A stretch of 64,000 nucleotides of DNA from Liopterus haemorrhoidalis (GCA_963971575.1 OZ020625.1:26189253-26253252); one strand, 5' to 3'. Numbered from the stretch's first letter, positions 31,612-43,262 are shown. The notes: generated from the sequence alone by a model not told the origin. Numbers and translations are program-made.

Positions 31612-32137
31612 TGGCTCAGTTACACGATGCAAGTAACTTGCACCAGTAAGTACTTGCACCAGCCACTGGCATTGTGTAAACGTACATGCAGTACTGGTGC
31701 CAGTACTGGCACAAGTATCTCATGCAAGTCAAGTGAATAGAAGCCGTTCCTATTTACTGGCACAAGTAGCCGTGCCAGTGACTCAAAAATGGCCGCGTGA
31801 ACAGCTGATTTATTTTCGCGGTTACAAAAACAAACTTTTTCACACCTTTTTTTAATAAATGTAGTTTTTGGCGCCGATTCATTTTTGTTTAGAAAGATGT
31901 ACGCATAAAATACATAAAATTAGGTTAAACATCGAAAATTGGCGCGTTAAAAAGACGGTTTTACGCATAAAAAATTATTGGAAGCATCTACATTTTGCAG
32001 TGTGTTTCGGGTTCTTCGCAAGGTTACTTAAATAAGATACTGGCATACGTGTAAACGACAAAACGACTTGTGCAAGTACTGGCACAAGTACTTGTGCCAG
32101 TACTTGCACAAGTTACTGGCATCGTGTAACCGGGCCA
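31612..32137. mobile_element. Harbinger-type MITE, 526 bp
   Basis: Ends TGGCTCAGTTACACGATGC and TGGCCCGGTTACACGATGC in inverted orientation, TAA duplicated at 31609-31611 and 32138-32140. Sub-terminal sequence is built of repeated GCACCAGTACTTG / CAAGTACTGGTGC words on both strands, so the ends can fold many ways. Directly abuts the previous element with a 24-bp gap. Confidence 0.7.
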
Positions 32138-32246
32138 TAAGTGTACCATGGAGCAATGCTTCCAAGAAAAGAAAACGGTTGAGTATCAGTTGTTAGTCTT
32201 CCGACGGAGTCGGGATAGTTCATAGTTTGTAAAAAATTATACATAC

Positions 32247-32408
32247 TTTTCTATTTTTGCTTGCACTGTCTGATCATCTTCAGTATTGCTTTGCTCGAAC
32301 TGATGTACTGTAGTGACATCTATCGGAGCGGGCCGCAGACTAGACAGATCATCGATTGTCCATCGGAATTTATCACTAGTTCTCTTCGCTTCTTGGAACA
32401 CAGACGGA
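32247..32408 (-). CDS. bora: Bora, exon 2
   Basis: 162 bp. One base completes Ser with exon 1, then PSVFQEAKRTSDKFRWTIDD and LSSLRPAPIDVTTVHQ. The strings SPSVF and KFRWTIDDL are the most conserved signature of Bora from flies to vertebrates and lie in the N-terminal part that binds Plk1/Aurora A and activates Plk1. The acceptor reads TTTTCAG on - above 32408; the donor is GTATGT below 32247. Phase 2 at the end matches exon 3. Confidence 0.95.
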
Positions 32409-32948
32409 CTGAAAATTCAAAATTCAGAAACCTTTAAGGCACCGATTACCAAACTGTACATCGCGGCTGGACTTCAGTGGGCGCCGCGAAAATATTACTC
32501 CAACTGCGTTAGTTAGACCAATGTTTTGATTTGGGGTGCCCCAGAAAAATTCTAATACATTAAGGGCGCCGGGAACCGAAAAGGTTATTTTCGATAAACT
32601 TGTCACATTGCTGACTTATAATAATAATAATAATAAATTTATTTTTCAAAAGTATTTACAAGCTATTTACAAGTATTATTGTTTTAAATATAATAAATTA
32701 TCTATGACTAATATAATACCCCATATAAACACTTAAGGTGTTTGTGAATGGGGACAGAGTTTGTTTATATAAATTTTACATTTTAAATTTTAGATGGTAA
32801 TAATAATTATAATAATTAAGGCAAAATTTAAATGAAATTTGAAATTTAACAGTATATCTATGTATGGAAAAGCTGTGAGATAGTATCAGTATCCATATTT
32901 ATTAACCAGTCAGTCATTTTTGATTTGAAATGTTTGGGGTACGTAATA

Positions 32949-34255
32949 CAAGGTGTCTCAAAAGAAATTTTATATTTATTTAGCTTACTGCGTGAACGCA
33001 ACGTATCCGAGGGGCGCGGGGGTTATGTCAATCGGTAGCCTGGCTCTTGGGAATTCAGTCGCTATGGAGCGTTTCTCGGGAGCAGACCGCGCGTTATGCG
33101 TGCGAGAGTTTTACAAAAACGGTGATTCGGCGACTGTAGCGCGTAGAAAATTCTGCAGTAGTCGAGGTTTTCGCCACTTAAATGATGCGCCAAGCATTCC
33201 TCTCATTCGACTTGGGTTAAAAAGTTTGAAGAGACTGGTACAACGCTGGATAAATCAAAATCCGGGCGACCTAGGTCATCAAGAACGGTAGAAAACGTGG
33301 AGAATGTTAATCAGTCTGTTCGTGACGACCCGAACCTTTCAATTCTGAAGCGCGCAAGTGCTTTAAATGTGCATAGCTTCATTACATCGCATTATGCACA
33401 AAGACCTAAAGCTGCACCCCTACAAAATTCAATTGGTGCAAGAATTAAAGCCCCAAGATGCCAGTCAGAGGCTTAATTTCGTAAATCAGGTGATTGAGCG
33501 ATTTTCAACGTTTACCAACATTTTGTTTTCGGATGAAGCTCATTTTCATCTTAATGGCCACGTAAATAAGCAGAACTGCCGCTACTGGAGTGCAACGAAT
33601 CCGAAACGCAAACATCAGAAACATCTACATTCGCCTAAAGTGACCGTATGGGCTGCGATGTCGGCGCGAGGAATTATCGGCCCTTACTTTTTTGAAGACG
33701 AAAGGGGGCGTGCAGTTACAGTGAATTCAGAGCGTTATGTGGAGATGTTAGACAACTTCTTGGTACCTGAACTGCAAAACTTTCCTGGCTATAACCAAAG
33801 AACATGGTTCCAACAGGACGGAGCAACTTCACACATGTCCAATATGTCTCTGCCACGTGTTTGTGAATTTTTTTCAGGCAAATTGATCTCCCGGAGAGGT
33901 GACATAAATTGGCCTCCACGCAGTCCAGATTTAACCCCTATGGACTTTTTCCTATGGGGTTATCTTAATTCTAAAGTTTACGCCAATAAACCGACTTCAC
34001 TGGCGCATTTGAAAGAAAATATCCGTCACGAAATGGCAGCCATCCCTGAGTCCACCTGCCGAGACGTCATAAGTAATTTTACTGTTCGATTAAATGAGTG
34101 CCGAGAACGCGAGGGTCTACATTTAGACGATATTATTTTTAAGAAATAAATCCCCAAAAAGTGTATTTTAATAATTAATAAAAAAAAATTCTATATACGG
34201 CTTACTTTTTTTTTAATCGATCCATTAAATATAAAATTTCTTTTGAGACACCTTA
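32949..34255 (+). mobile_element. DD41D mariner-type transposon
   Basis: 1307 bp with ends AAGGTGTCTCAAAAGAAATT in inverted orientation, TA at 32947-32948 and 34256-34257. It carries the transposase relic 33064-34149 and sits in the non-LTR element above. Confidence 0.85.
33064..34149 (+). pseudogene. DD41D transposase, frameshifted
   Basis: Starts MERFSGADRALCVREFYKNG (helix-turn-helix part), is shifted near 33170-33220 and again near 33365, then is open for 260 residues. Catalytic residues: Asp in FSDEAHFHLNG, Asp in WFQQDGATSH, and Asp in RSPDLTPMDFFLWG. The last two are separated by 41 residues, so this is a DD41D member of the Tc1/mariner superfamily. Ends LDDIIFKK. Only the N-terminal part is damaged. 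Confidence 0.85.
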
Positions 34256-34694
34256 TAGATGTAATGCTACTGGGAAGCAGATTATAAACTTTGGCAGCAA
34301 AGAAGTCGAAACATCGTTGTCCGATAGACGTCTTCTTTCTTGGCACCAAGACTTGATCTTTATCCATGTCTCTAGTTTGTTTTGTATTTTGTTTGCGTTG
34401 AAAATGATTATTTTTGATATGATATAAAACTGTAGCTTTGCAGTACAGTAATCTTATAGTCATAAGCTTGTTGGATTTGTATAGTTCAGCTGATGGATGT
34501 TGTAGTGGTTTATTGAAAATCTTCTTGAGAACTCTGTTATGAATTCTGTCAAGAGGCTTTATCACATTTTCATATGCCCCTCCCCAGGCTAGGATACCAT
34601 ATTTTAGTACAGATAAAAACAGTGCATGATATATTCTGAATAAATTAGATCTGCATAATATAGGTACTAATTTGTTAAATATTGAAGACTTTCG

Positions 34695-34965
34695 TTGGAT
34701 GATTTTTTTTACGATTTTAGTAACGACCTAACTCAACAACAATGCATAGATTCGCTTCGTTCAACTTTTAATAATGAAGCACCGTCAGAAAATACTGTTT
34801 ACAATTGGTTTGCAGAATTTTGTCGAGGTCGTGCGTCCATCAGTGATGAATCTCGTGAAGGTCGACCAATATCATCGATGCTGTGCGCTAAATGATTGAA
34901 GAAGATCGGCATGTGCTTTACCGTGAGACAGAGGCATCCTTTGGCATATCGCAGATATTGAAATT
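34695..34965 (+). pseudogene. mariner transposase N-terminal fragment
   Basis: DLTQQQCIDSLRSTFNNEAP, then NTVYNWFAEFCRGRASISDE and REGRP, the first DNA-binding unit of mariner, followed after a stop by MIEEDRHVLYRETEASFGIS, the second unit. No catalytic part and no TIRs. It may belong with the C-terminal relic type at 26675. Confidence 0.65.
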
Positions 34966-35168
34966 AACATATAGACCATATTAGTGTGACGTCACCTACA
35001 TCTGACAACGGTTTCCTTCGGAATTTTTTTGGCTGGTTTAAAATACATGTGTCATTACTTTTGTTATCTTAATTTTACGAATATTTTCAATTTTGGAGCA
35101 AAAAATATGTATCTTTGATAAGTATATACTAATATGTACAGTTCAGATACTTTATATTATAGAATATT

Positions 35169-36259
35169 AGGTGTGTTCGATTTGCACTTTTGCAGTTACT
35201 GTTTACTGCCGCGTTAAAAAAATCTGTTCGTTTTGTTTCGCAGTAACTGCAAATTGGTTCGATTTGTCGTAATTTACTGCCAGTTTATGACGCTACTGCG
35301 AAAAAGTAACAGCTGCTTCTCTTGCGGATTATTTGTTACGGCTGTGTTTGTTTACCTTTTTGAGTTGGTACCATAGATAAAGAATAAATGGTTGGTACTT
35401 TGTTTTTGACTTTTTGACAGGAATATGGCTAGCATATTTGTTTTGATATTTATACTATATTCTTTGATGGCTTATGTCTTACAAATTCTTTTTTTGAATA
35501 TCCTGGGACAATAGTTTCTACAAAATTTTTCAGTTTTTCTATCCTGGGGCATTTTGTAAATCTCGCAAATACAGTTCATAACTTCATCATCCGAACTCGA
35601 AAAATCTAAATCTGAATCAGATGATTCTGGATTTGATAATATTTCAAGATCCATTAAATATAGCTAATATTTTTCACCCTTTCGACACTAGGCTGACCAG
35701 ATTTTTTTCACAGAAAAAGAGTATACTAAAAAAAAAGGTTACACTCCAAAAATTCAAATAATGAGCAAAAAACAGATGTCCTCATTCAAAAATAGAAGTG
35801 ATGAGCAAAAAAAGGTCCTCACTCCCAAAATAGAAGTGATAAGCAGAAAAAAAGGTCCTCACTTCTAAACTAGAAGTAATAAAAACAAGTGACCATCAAA
35901 AAAGATTATATTCAGGGTTAATTATAAAAAGTAAGAGTATAGAAAATATTACTCAAAAAAGAGTATAATACTCTTAAAAAGAGTACGTCTGGTCACCCTA
36001 TTCGACACACAAGATAATCTCCGAACCAAATCGTAAAAACATTCTTAACCTGGAAAGTTATTTGACATCTGTCTGGCATTTAAAATTTACGTCCATAGGG
36101 ATTTACGTCAGACGTACTTCTTATTTTTTACGTAAAAACAAATCGAACAGAAAATTAAACTCGCTGTATGTTACCAGTTTTTAGTAGTAAACTGCTAACT
36201 GCAGCGTTTTACTGCTAGCGTTTAGCAGTATAACGCGAAGGTGCAAATCGAACATACCT
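35169..36259 (-). mobile_element. Composite element, copy 3, inverted
   Basis: 1091 bp, flanked by ATT (35166-35168, 36260-36262). The nested hAT is 35689-36000 with the TTCGACAC duplication, which is the complement of GTGTCGAA in copies 1 and 2. The leader frame is on - from 35654. So all three copies share the nested insertion at the same base. Confidence 0.78.
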
Positions 36260-36529
36260 ATTATTTTTATAAACATATAAATAAGGATTCGAAGATATAT
36301 TTATAGGTTACGTTATTAAATAATATGAAAATCGAAATATCTTTAGTATTTATTTAAATAAAACTAAATAATCATTAATATTTTGTTTCAGAATTCATAA
36401 TGGTGTATTGTTTTGCGCCAAATTGGAATCATTACAGCCACATTCTTAATTACATTTCCCCCCCCGTTTTTTTTACAGATGACGCCCCCCCCCACCGTTC
36501 CTTCAAACTATTTAGAAATAGCAAACAGA

Positions 36530-36722
36530 CTTATCGTTAAAGTTCCTTTGGTTTAGGCGGAACTAGATTTTCAATTCTAGTTACTTTTACCGATTGATTG
36601 AACCTTTTGATCATTTTGTTCAGGAAAAGCCAAGTTCAATACATAAAAAAATAGCTAATAACAACTTACAAAAATGAAAATTCCGGTTAGTTCCGTCTAA
36701 TCGTTTGGAATAGACTGTACTT
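36530..36722. repeat. Degraded TA-type MITE, GTCTGTTCC family
   Basis: Short relative of the 400-bp MITEs: TTTAGGCGGAACTAGATTTT near the left and TTAGTTCCGTCTAATCGTTTGG at the right, about 190 bp, with the middle missing. Confidence 0.5.
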
Positions 36723-36833
36723 GCCATAATAAAGATTATTAACGTAAATTTTTCAAAATTAACCTGCAAAATAATATTGTTTTGCAAAAATAATGACATA
36801 TTAAATTATAATGTATAAAATACGAATTTTAAT

Positions 36834-37551
36834 CAGTGATGGGCGTTTACACGTAAAGTTTAATTGTTTACGTTTACGTGTAAACTTATGTAAACAATTG
36901 GTAAACTTGTCAACAATGTAAACTTTGTAAACTGTCAAATAATGAGGTTAGTTTTAGTTATTTAATGCGAATAATAGAAAGTTGATGAAAAAGTATATTC
37001 AGTTCAAAACAATAAATTTATTAAAAAAATGGTGGGAAGAAACCGAAGGAATAGTTTTGAAGAACTAGGTTTTGTTTTAATTAAAGAAAATGAAAGAAAA
37101 TATAGGGCGTTATGCAAAATTAGCAATGAATATTTTCGTTATTAGAAAATATAGGCTGATTTTCTTAAAAGTGAAATTTAATGTATTTTGTTATTAAAAA
37201 AATTAGACTGAATTTTTTAAAGGAAAAAGTTGTTTATTTTTCATATTCATATTTACTAATTTGTATGTAACACCTGTATAATGATGCAAATTCGATTTTT
37301 ATTAATATGTATATTGGCTTGTCCTAATTTTATATACTTACTTTTTCATTTAAAATCGTTTCATTAAAATTTTATTATTTATAAAAATGTATTGAAAATG
37401 AGGTTCTGTAATTCAAAACAAGTGCGCATGTCTAAATCATTGTTTACATTGTTTACGTTGTTTACAAGAGTTTTTGTGTTTACTTTACATCAATTGTTTA
37501 CGCGTCAACAATGAGGTAACTAACATCATGTAACTTACGCGCCCATCACTG
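36834..37551 (+). mobile_element. hAT-type element with small BED-like frame
   Basis: Ends CAGTGATGGGCG in inverted orientation. Sub-terminal arms are rich in TTGTTTACGTTTACGTG words. A 38-codon frame at 37029-37145 (MVGRNRRNSFEELGF...) ending RALCKISNEYF might be a fragment of a BED zinc finger. An 8-bp duplication could not be seen, so the class rests on the ends. Confidence 0.5.
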
Positions 37552-38642
37552 GCTATGGTGCAGATATTGGGATTAACAAATTAAAATTTAATAGCTATGC
37601 TCTTTTATTCCTTTTTGACGGTACGCCTATGGTAATCATATCTATTAACTTACAAAAAAAATAGTATGTAGAACTATTATTTCATAGAATAATCAGTTTA
37701 CATAATGCTAATGTCGAATATAAATAATTTTAAATGACTTTGAGATAATTTTTGGACGATAATATTTGCTTAAATATTCTAATTTAAAAGCATTTAAAAA
37801 GTGCCTACAGGACTGTATTAATTTTTTTTTGTGAAATTTAAATTATTGCACACAGAATTTCGAATTAACAGTGGCGTAGCTTCAAATTTCATTCCCCCCT
37901 ACCACAAGTTTATGCTTCAAGTTACATAAATTTGGACCCCAAAACTTTTCGGTCCCCCCCTACGTCTTCAGCAGGCCGGGCTTTAGCTATGGCACTAATA
38001 ACTAGTTAATAACCACTTTATTGCGCATTATTTTTGTTACCCCAGTATAAAATAACATGTTACGACTATGTCAAAATTATAAAAACTAAAAATAAACATC
38101 ATATTTTATACTTAAATCATCACAAACAGTCCCTTTATAATATTTCTATACAACTCATCACCACAAACCACAAAACTGATTAAATTTCAAGGATTATTCT
38201 GATAAAATCGAATTAAAATTTCCTAAATACGCTACTGTAAGCCTAACCTATATAAGCGATGTCATCGTTGACACCGCTTATTTTTAAATATCCATCAACC
38301 ATCAACAACAGATATTACATCACAAATTAAATAATCAAAGTCTAATTTTTACAGTTAATTGAGAAAAAATGTTCAAATTTTATCTTAAGTGCTATATATT
38401 GATTAGTTAAAATTGTTTTATCAAATATTACAAATTTAAATGTCATTTAAAGTGAAATAAAGTGATAAATTAGTTAAAACTGTTTGTTACTATAAATATT
38501 AAGTAATAATTAATAAAAAAATTAGTTTAACCTTCGAAAATAACCAATTTTAGGTTATATAAAATAGTTTTTTAAATGTTTTAATTTATTTTAAAGTGTT
38601 TAATTGTAAATATTAGTGTTTAAAATAGTCTTTTTGTTAAAA
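37552..38642. other. 5' flank of the SLC35B4-type gene
   Basis: AT-rich and without repeats I recognise apart from a short C-rich patch at 37890-37960. It should hold the promoter and 5' UTR of the gene starting at 38643. No TATA box or initiator can be assigned with confidence. Confidence 0.4.
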
Positions 38643-39210
38643 ATGAGTGGGTTAAATTTCAAAGCAACCCTCGCTATCGGAGGAGTTTTTACAGGATGTA
38701 TGCTAAACATGGTTTTCCTCGAAATGCTTGTGAAATCCGATGCAGGGATTGGAAACCTAGTAACATTCCTACAATTCTTCTTCATAACAATCCACGGATT
38801 TATATTCACAACAAAATGTGGAACAAAAAAACCAAATATAGGACTCTATGATTATTTTTTATTAGTTATAATGTTCTTTTTAACCAACGTATGTAATAAT
38901 ATTGCTTTTGGTTTTAATATCCCCGTTCCTTTACATATGATATTTCGTGCTGGATCATTAGTTGCGAATATGATAATGGGGATTATTATTTTAAAGAAAC
39001 AATATACATTTACGAAGTATTTGAGTGTTGGAATGATTACGTTGGGTATTGTTATATCAACGATTATGTCGAGTGGACCACAGAAATGTACGGATTGTAA
39101 TGACGCTGTTCCGGATAGTACAACGCTGCCGGAAGAGGATAATTTCTTTTATCGTTGGACTATTGGGATTTCGTTGCTGACTTTTGCATTGTTTTTGAGT
39201 GCTCGAATGG
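38643..39210 (+). CDS. SLC35B4/Efr-type nucleotide-sugar transporter, exon 1
   Basis: 189 codons and one base, from ATG (MSGLNFKATLAIGGVFTGC) to a GTACGT donor at 39211. SLC35B4 proteins carry UDP-xylose and UDP-GlcNAc; the fly member Efr supplies GDP-fucose and related sugars for Notch glycosylation in the ER. Six hydrophobic segments are visible. The family signature PLHMIFRAGSLVANMIMGII is followed by ILKKQYTF, and LTFALFLSARMG is at the exon end. The start was chosen as the first ATG in frame; it aligns with the usual N-terminus. The gene is nested in bora intron 1 on the other strand. Confidence 0.92.
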
Positions 39211-39334
39211 GTACGTATATTAATCACATGTTAAATTTTAATTAAAATAAGTTAAGATATCTAATGTAGCGATAGGGAACCTGCAGATTGAACCCCAAAA
39301 AAATATGGGGGGCTTCGAATTTCGAGTTATTTCA

Positions 39335-39965
39335 ATATAAGTCACTTTCTACCAACCGCCAACATATATAAGGGAGGTATTGTGATCATACCGATTTTGA
39401 CATTTCGTTGGATCTCCACAAATTGAGGTCCCTACATAACGTTTTGACTATTTTTAGCATGATGTCTGTCGGTTTGTCTATCTGTCTGTCCGTCCGTCCA
39501 TCTGTCTGTCTGTGTACACGTGCAGAGCAAATTCGGCTGAAAGGATTTTTATGAAACTTCATATTTAAGATTTTCACATCAATGGCACGAGTTGATCAAC
39601 TTTTAGTAAAAATCAGTTGACTAGAAATGGGAGTTTACTCGTGTCGATTTTAAGATTTTTGCGAATATTACATAACAGAAAAATATTTCGAAAAAAATTA
39701 TTTAACAAAAGTTGCTATAAAAGCAATAACTAACAACTTTTATTTGAGATATTTTTTGATAAAACGAAAAAAATTTGAAATTTTTTTTTTTTAAGTATCT
39801 ATTTTTTCGTATATGTTACGTTTCCATGGTCGTGATAAATAATATTATTGTTAGAAAATATTAGGCCAAGTTATTGCTGATCTGCTGCTAGAATGTATTT
39901 TATACAAGTACTTTGTGATGGCGGTCGGTCCTGTGGTGGCCACAGCTGATTTATTTTTGTTGTCG
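39335..39965 (-). repeat. Family B repeat with (TGTC)n
   Basis: Inverted relative of 26163-26655: from TACCAACCGCCAACATATAT through TCTGTCTGTCCGTCCGTCC at 39477-39513 to GTGATGGCGGTCGGTCC and CTGTGGTGGCCACAGCTG. It shows the complete right end that the 26-kb copy lacks. Confidence 0.7.
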
Positions 39966-40099
39966 CGTTTTTGTTGGTACAAAACACATTTTAGATTATT
40001 TTAATGATTTTATTTTATAAACTAGCAGACCCGTTGCCAACAACGTTGGTAAACTGATATCGAATAAAAATCAATATAAGCAGGAATCAATTATTAAAA

Positions 40100-40549
40100 T
40101 TTGGAAGCAACCACAGACTACCAATACATGAAGACCTATTAAATCCTCCAAATCACAGGCTTAAATCCCGTAATCCTATTTGGAATGATCCCATCTTTAA
40201 TACTGCTTATAACGCTAAAGATGAATGGTCGAAAGAATGGGACACTTTCTCTCATCCCAACAAAATTTTAATCTCAGATCCCAATGTTCAGCCAATTGGT
40301 TACTCGCTACCCCGCTCGGCTTGGGTAAGATTAAATAGATTAGTCACCGGCCACGGTAGATGCAACTACATGCTCCATAAATGGGGCTTAGCCGACTCTC
40401 CCGCTTGTGACTGTGGCGCGCCTCTACAGACGATGAAACACATCGCAGAAGAATGTCCTCAACGTGCTTTCCCGGGTGGTCTCCAATCTATAGTACAATT
40501 GACCAATGAAGCGATCCAATGGCTTACAAATTTAGATATAAATATTTAA
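40100..40549 (+). pseudogene. Non-LTR retrotransposon ORF2 C-terminus
   Basis: Open frame to a TAA at 40547-40549: GYSLPRSAWVRLNRLVTGHG, then RCNYMLHKWGLADSP and CDCGAPLQTMKHIAEECPQR. The Cys-x-Cys ... His-x4-Cys set is the zinc-knuckle that ends many non-LTR polymerases, and R-L-x-TGHGRC-x-x-x-L-x-KWGL-x-DSP is typical of it. About 145 residues without a stop, so the insertion is not very old. Truncated upstream. Confidence 0.75.
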
Positions 40550-40664
40550 TGTATCAGTTACCATATTTTCTTTGTAATTTAATATCTAAGAAATTCAAAT
40601 GTACCATACGAAAATATAATATATATATTAAAATTTGCATGATTCTTCGTATATTAACAGAACA

Positions 40665-40990
40665 AAAACGTTTCTTGATTATACCTTAGAAATCCTAAAA
40701 AGCTGCTTAATGCGTGTCGTTTAAAAATTAATATCGGGCCGAGTACGGCCCGCGAGCCATATTCTGGACATCAATGGTATAGCTGTTTCTGATTATACCT
40801 AGAAAATCCTAAAAAGCCGCTCAATGCGTGTAATTTAAAAATTAGTATCGGACCGGATACGGCCCGCGGGCCATATGCTGGACCTCAATGGTATAGCTGT
40901 TTCTGATTATACCTAGGAAATCCTAAAAAGCCGCTCAATGCGCGTCGTTTAAAAATAAGTATCAGGCCAGACACGACCCGCGGGCATAAC
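40665..40990. repeat. Tandem repeat, ~114 bp, about 3 units
   Basis: The word TCTTGATTATACCT/TCTGATTATACCT starts units at about 40676, 40790 and 40904. Units share AAATCCTAAAAAGC and CGGCCCGCGRGCCAT. It lies just after the non-LTR fragment. Confidence 0.7.
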
Positions 40991-41065
40991 GTTAATTGAC
41001 ACAACATTCTTTAATTAAGCCAAGGTATATACTGACTGGAGAACTAAGAGCTATATTCTCGCTAA

Positions 41066-41696
41066 GGCTAAACACATAATGAAGCAGAGAGCAAAGCGGC
41101 GAAATTAAATAAATGAATCCCTGTTAACACGCGCATAGTGGAGCGTACTGCAGCGAGGTTATATCGTTGTTATAGTCGAGCAAAGCGACGCGTTCAAACA
41201 ATTTTGATTTCTCTGCTATCATCGTTGCTAAAATAGTTGTTTAAAATGGATATTGAGGCATTTACAAGTAGTTCTCATTTGTAAGAGGTATTTATAGTAG
41301 GTTCCGATTGAAATTTGTCCATTTTTTACCAATTTATGTTGAATTTTTTACAAAATATAATCAAACGTTGAAATACACATGCGAAAATAAGAAACTTTTC
41401 TGGATGTTCGCGGAGTTGCATATAGAAATGATGAAATTCACCATGTATATGTCTACTTTTATTTATTCTGTGAACATTGCACCTTCTAGTGTGTTTATTT
41501 TTATTTTTTAGTAAATACCAAATTTTCAGGAAAGAGTTTTCTGTTAGTAAAAAATCCATTATAATTTTGTGAACTTTCTGCTCGATTAAAACGCGTCACT
41601 ATGTGTAGACACTCTTTTATAAGCGCGACATTCTTTCGCTGTTTTGCTCTCCGCTTTCATCGCTGCTTTGCTCTCTGCTTCACTATGTGCTTAGCC
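41066..41696. mobile_element. Harbinger-type MITE, 631 bp
   Basis: Ends GGCTAAACACATAATGAAGC and GGCTAAGCACATAGTGAAGC in inverted orientation, both followed by AGAGAGCAAAGC. TAA duplicated at 41063-41065 and 41697-41699. Open frames inside show no known protein. Confidence 0.7.
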
Positions 41697-41824
41697 TAAG
41701 TAAGCTGTTGTCGGAGAACGTCGCTCTGTCTGGTGGGGAGCGACCGACCACACACCTCAAGCCCCGCTAGCACCTAGGAACTTAGCGTTACGGGGATACA
41801 CAGAAATTAGGGCTTTTATATATA

Positions 41825-43215
41825 CAGTGAATTTATTTTTTAATGCAACATGTACTATGTCATTACCATGGATATAGTTTTTGACAGCAGTATAAATCGT
41901 GTTCATTTTCATTTGCAACATAGACAATTAGTGTGTATACTTTTGCTCATTGCTGATTTAAAAATTAATCAACATGTATACAGATGAAGAGAAAATAATG
42001 ATGGTAACTTGGTATAACTCCCAAATGAGTTTAAGAGAAGTTTCTGCTGTATTTAGTGCAACTTATCCAGATCGGCCAATACCAAATCCCTCTACAATTT
42101 CAAGACTAGTTAATAAATTTCATCGCGAAGGATGTCTTAAGTCAAAACATAATAAAAAAAGAACAACATCCCACGTGCTTACAGAAGAGAAGCGGTTGGA
42201 AATATTATTACAAGTGGAAGAAAACAATCAAAATACTTTAAGATCAATTGCACAAACCGTTGGTGTCAGTATTGGATCTGTTTTTAACTTCTTAAAAAAA
42301 GAAAAGTTTCGATCTTACAAATTTCAAAATCATCAAGAATTGTTAAAAAGGGACGCAGCAGTACGTATGGATTTTTGTTTTGAAATGTTTGAAAAAATTA
42401 ATTCCGACCCAACAATGCTTCAAAGAATTTTATTTACTGACGAAGCAACGTTTACTCTAAATGGTGAAGTGCACAGACAAAATTTTAGGTACTGAAGTCG
42501 AGAAAATTTACATTTGTTTCATTCCTCCCGAATTCAAAGGCCGCAAAAATTAAATGTTTGGGCAGGGATAATAGGAACCAATATTATAGGGCCTTTTTTT
42601 ATTGACGGTAACCTTAATGCCGCAAAATATCTAGCCCTTTTGCAAAACCAAATATTACCTGCGTTGCGAAACCTGAATATTAATGGACAAGTATGGTTTC
42701 AACATGATGGCGCACAAGTCCATTATTCTAGAATAGTTAAAGAATATTTACATAGAACTTTCCCAAATAGCTGGATTGGAAGAGGAGGATCGATGAATTG
42801 GCCAGCGAGATCTCCGGATTTGGCACCCAATGATTTTTTTATATTGGGGATATTTAAAGGCCAAAGTATATAATGGAGAACTTAGGGATGTTGCTGAACT
42901 TCAAGACAAAATTGTTCAAGCATCCAACAATATACCTCAAGAGCAATTTCTGAATGTTTGAATCATTTTTATGATCGCTTAACATTTTGTATGCAAGTAA
43001 ACGGAGAAACTTTTGAACATTTATTATAAGTTTTTATTAGTTATTTATTTTTTTTTTATTTTTTTATTTGTATTTTCAATAAAATATTTTGATTTTGCTA
43101 GTAAATATGGTTTTCTCTATGTTGCAAATGAAAATGAAAACGATTTATATTGCTGTCAAAAACTGTATCCATGGTAATTTCATAGTACATGTTGCATTAA
43201 AAAATAAATTTTCTG
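41825..43215 (+). mobile_element. DD41D transposon with ~105-bp TIRs
   Basis: 1391 bp, TA at 41823-41824 and 43216-43217. The inverted ends are long: CAGTGAATTTATTTTTTAAT to about CATTTGCAACATAG, with few differences. It carries the transposase relic 41974-43029 and is of a different lineage from 32949-34255, as ends and protein differ. Confidence 0.88.
41974..43029 (+). pseudogene. DD41D transposase, one nonsense change and frameshifts
   Basis: From MYTDEEKIMMVTWYNSQMSL. Two helix-turn-helix parts follow (SLREVSAVFSATYP; LRSIAQTVGVSIGSVFNFLK). First Asp in LFTDEATFTLNGE; then a TGA at 42493-42495 stands where related proteins have Trp (R-Y-W). The frame continues in phase: KLNVWAGIIGTNIIGPFF, second Asp in WFQHDGAQVHY, third Asp in RSPDLAPNDFF 41 residues later. 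A frameshift near 42840 and another near 42930 break the tail (KAKVYNGELRDVAELQ; VNGETFEHLL). Confidence 0.85.
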
Positions 43216-43262
43216 TATAATTTATCAAAGAGGAAGACACTAATACCAATTTTTTTTTACAG

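Larger units (their letters stand above)
32618..34690 (-). mobile_element. Non-LTR retrotransposon 3' end, split by a mariner
   Basis: On -, 34690 to 34257 encodes the end of a reverse transcriptase ORF (KYGILAWGGAYENVIKPLDR, IHNRVLKKIFNKP, FAAKVYNLLPSSITS). The DD41D transposon 32949-34255 interrupts it, and the ORF then resumes at 32946 going down for about 30 residues to a TAG near 32868. The 3' end is a (TTA)n tail at about 32618-32636, typical of non-LTR insertions. The 5' part is missing. Confidence 0.7.
39211..43262 (+). other. Intron of the SLC35B4-type gene, repeat-filled
   Basis: GTACGT donor, T-run and ACAG acceptor. Contains a family B repeat, a non-LTR fragment, a 114-bp tandem repeat, a Harbinger-type MITE and a DD41D transposon ending 47 bp before the exon. 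Confidence 0.8.
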
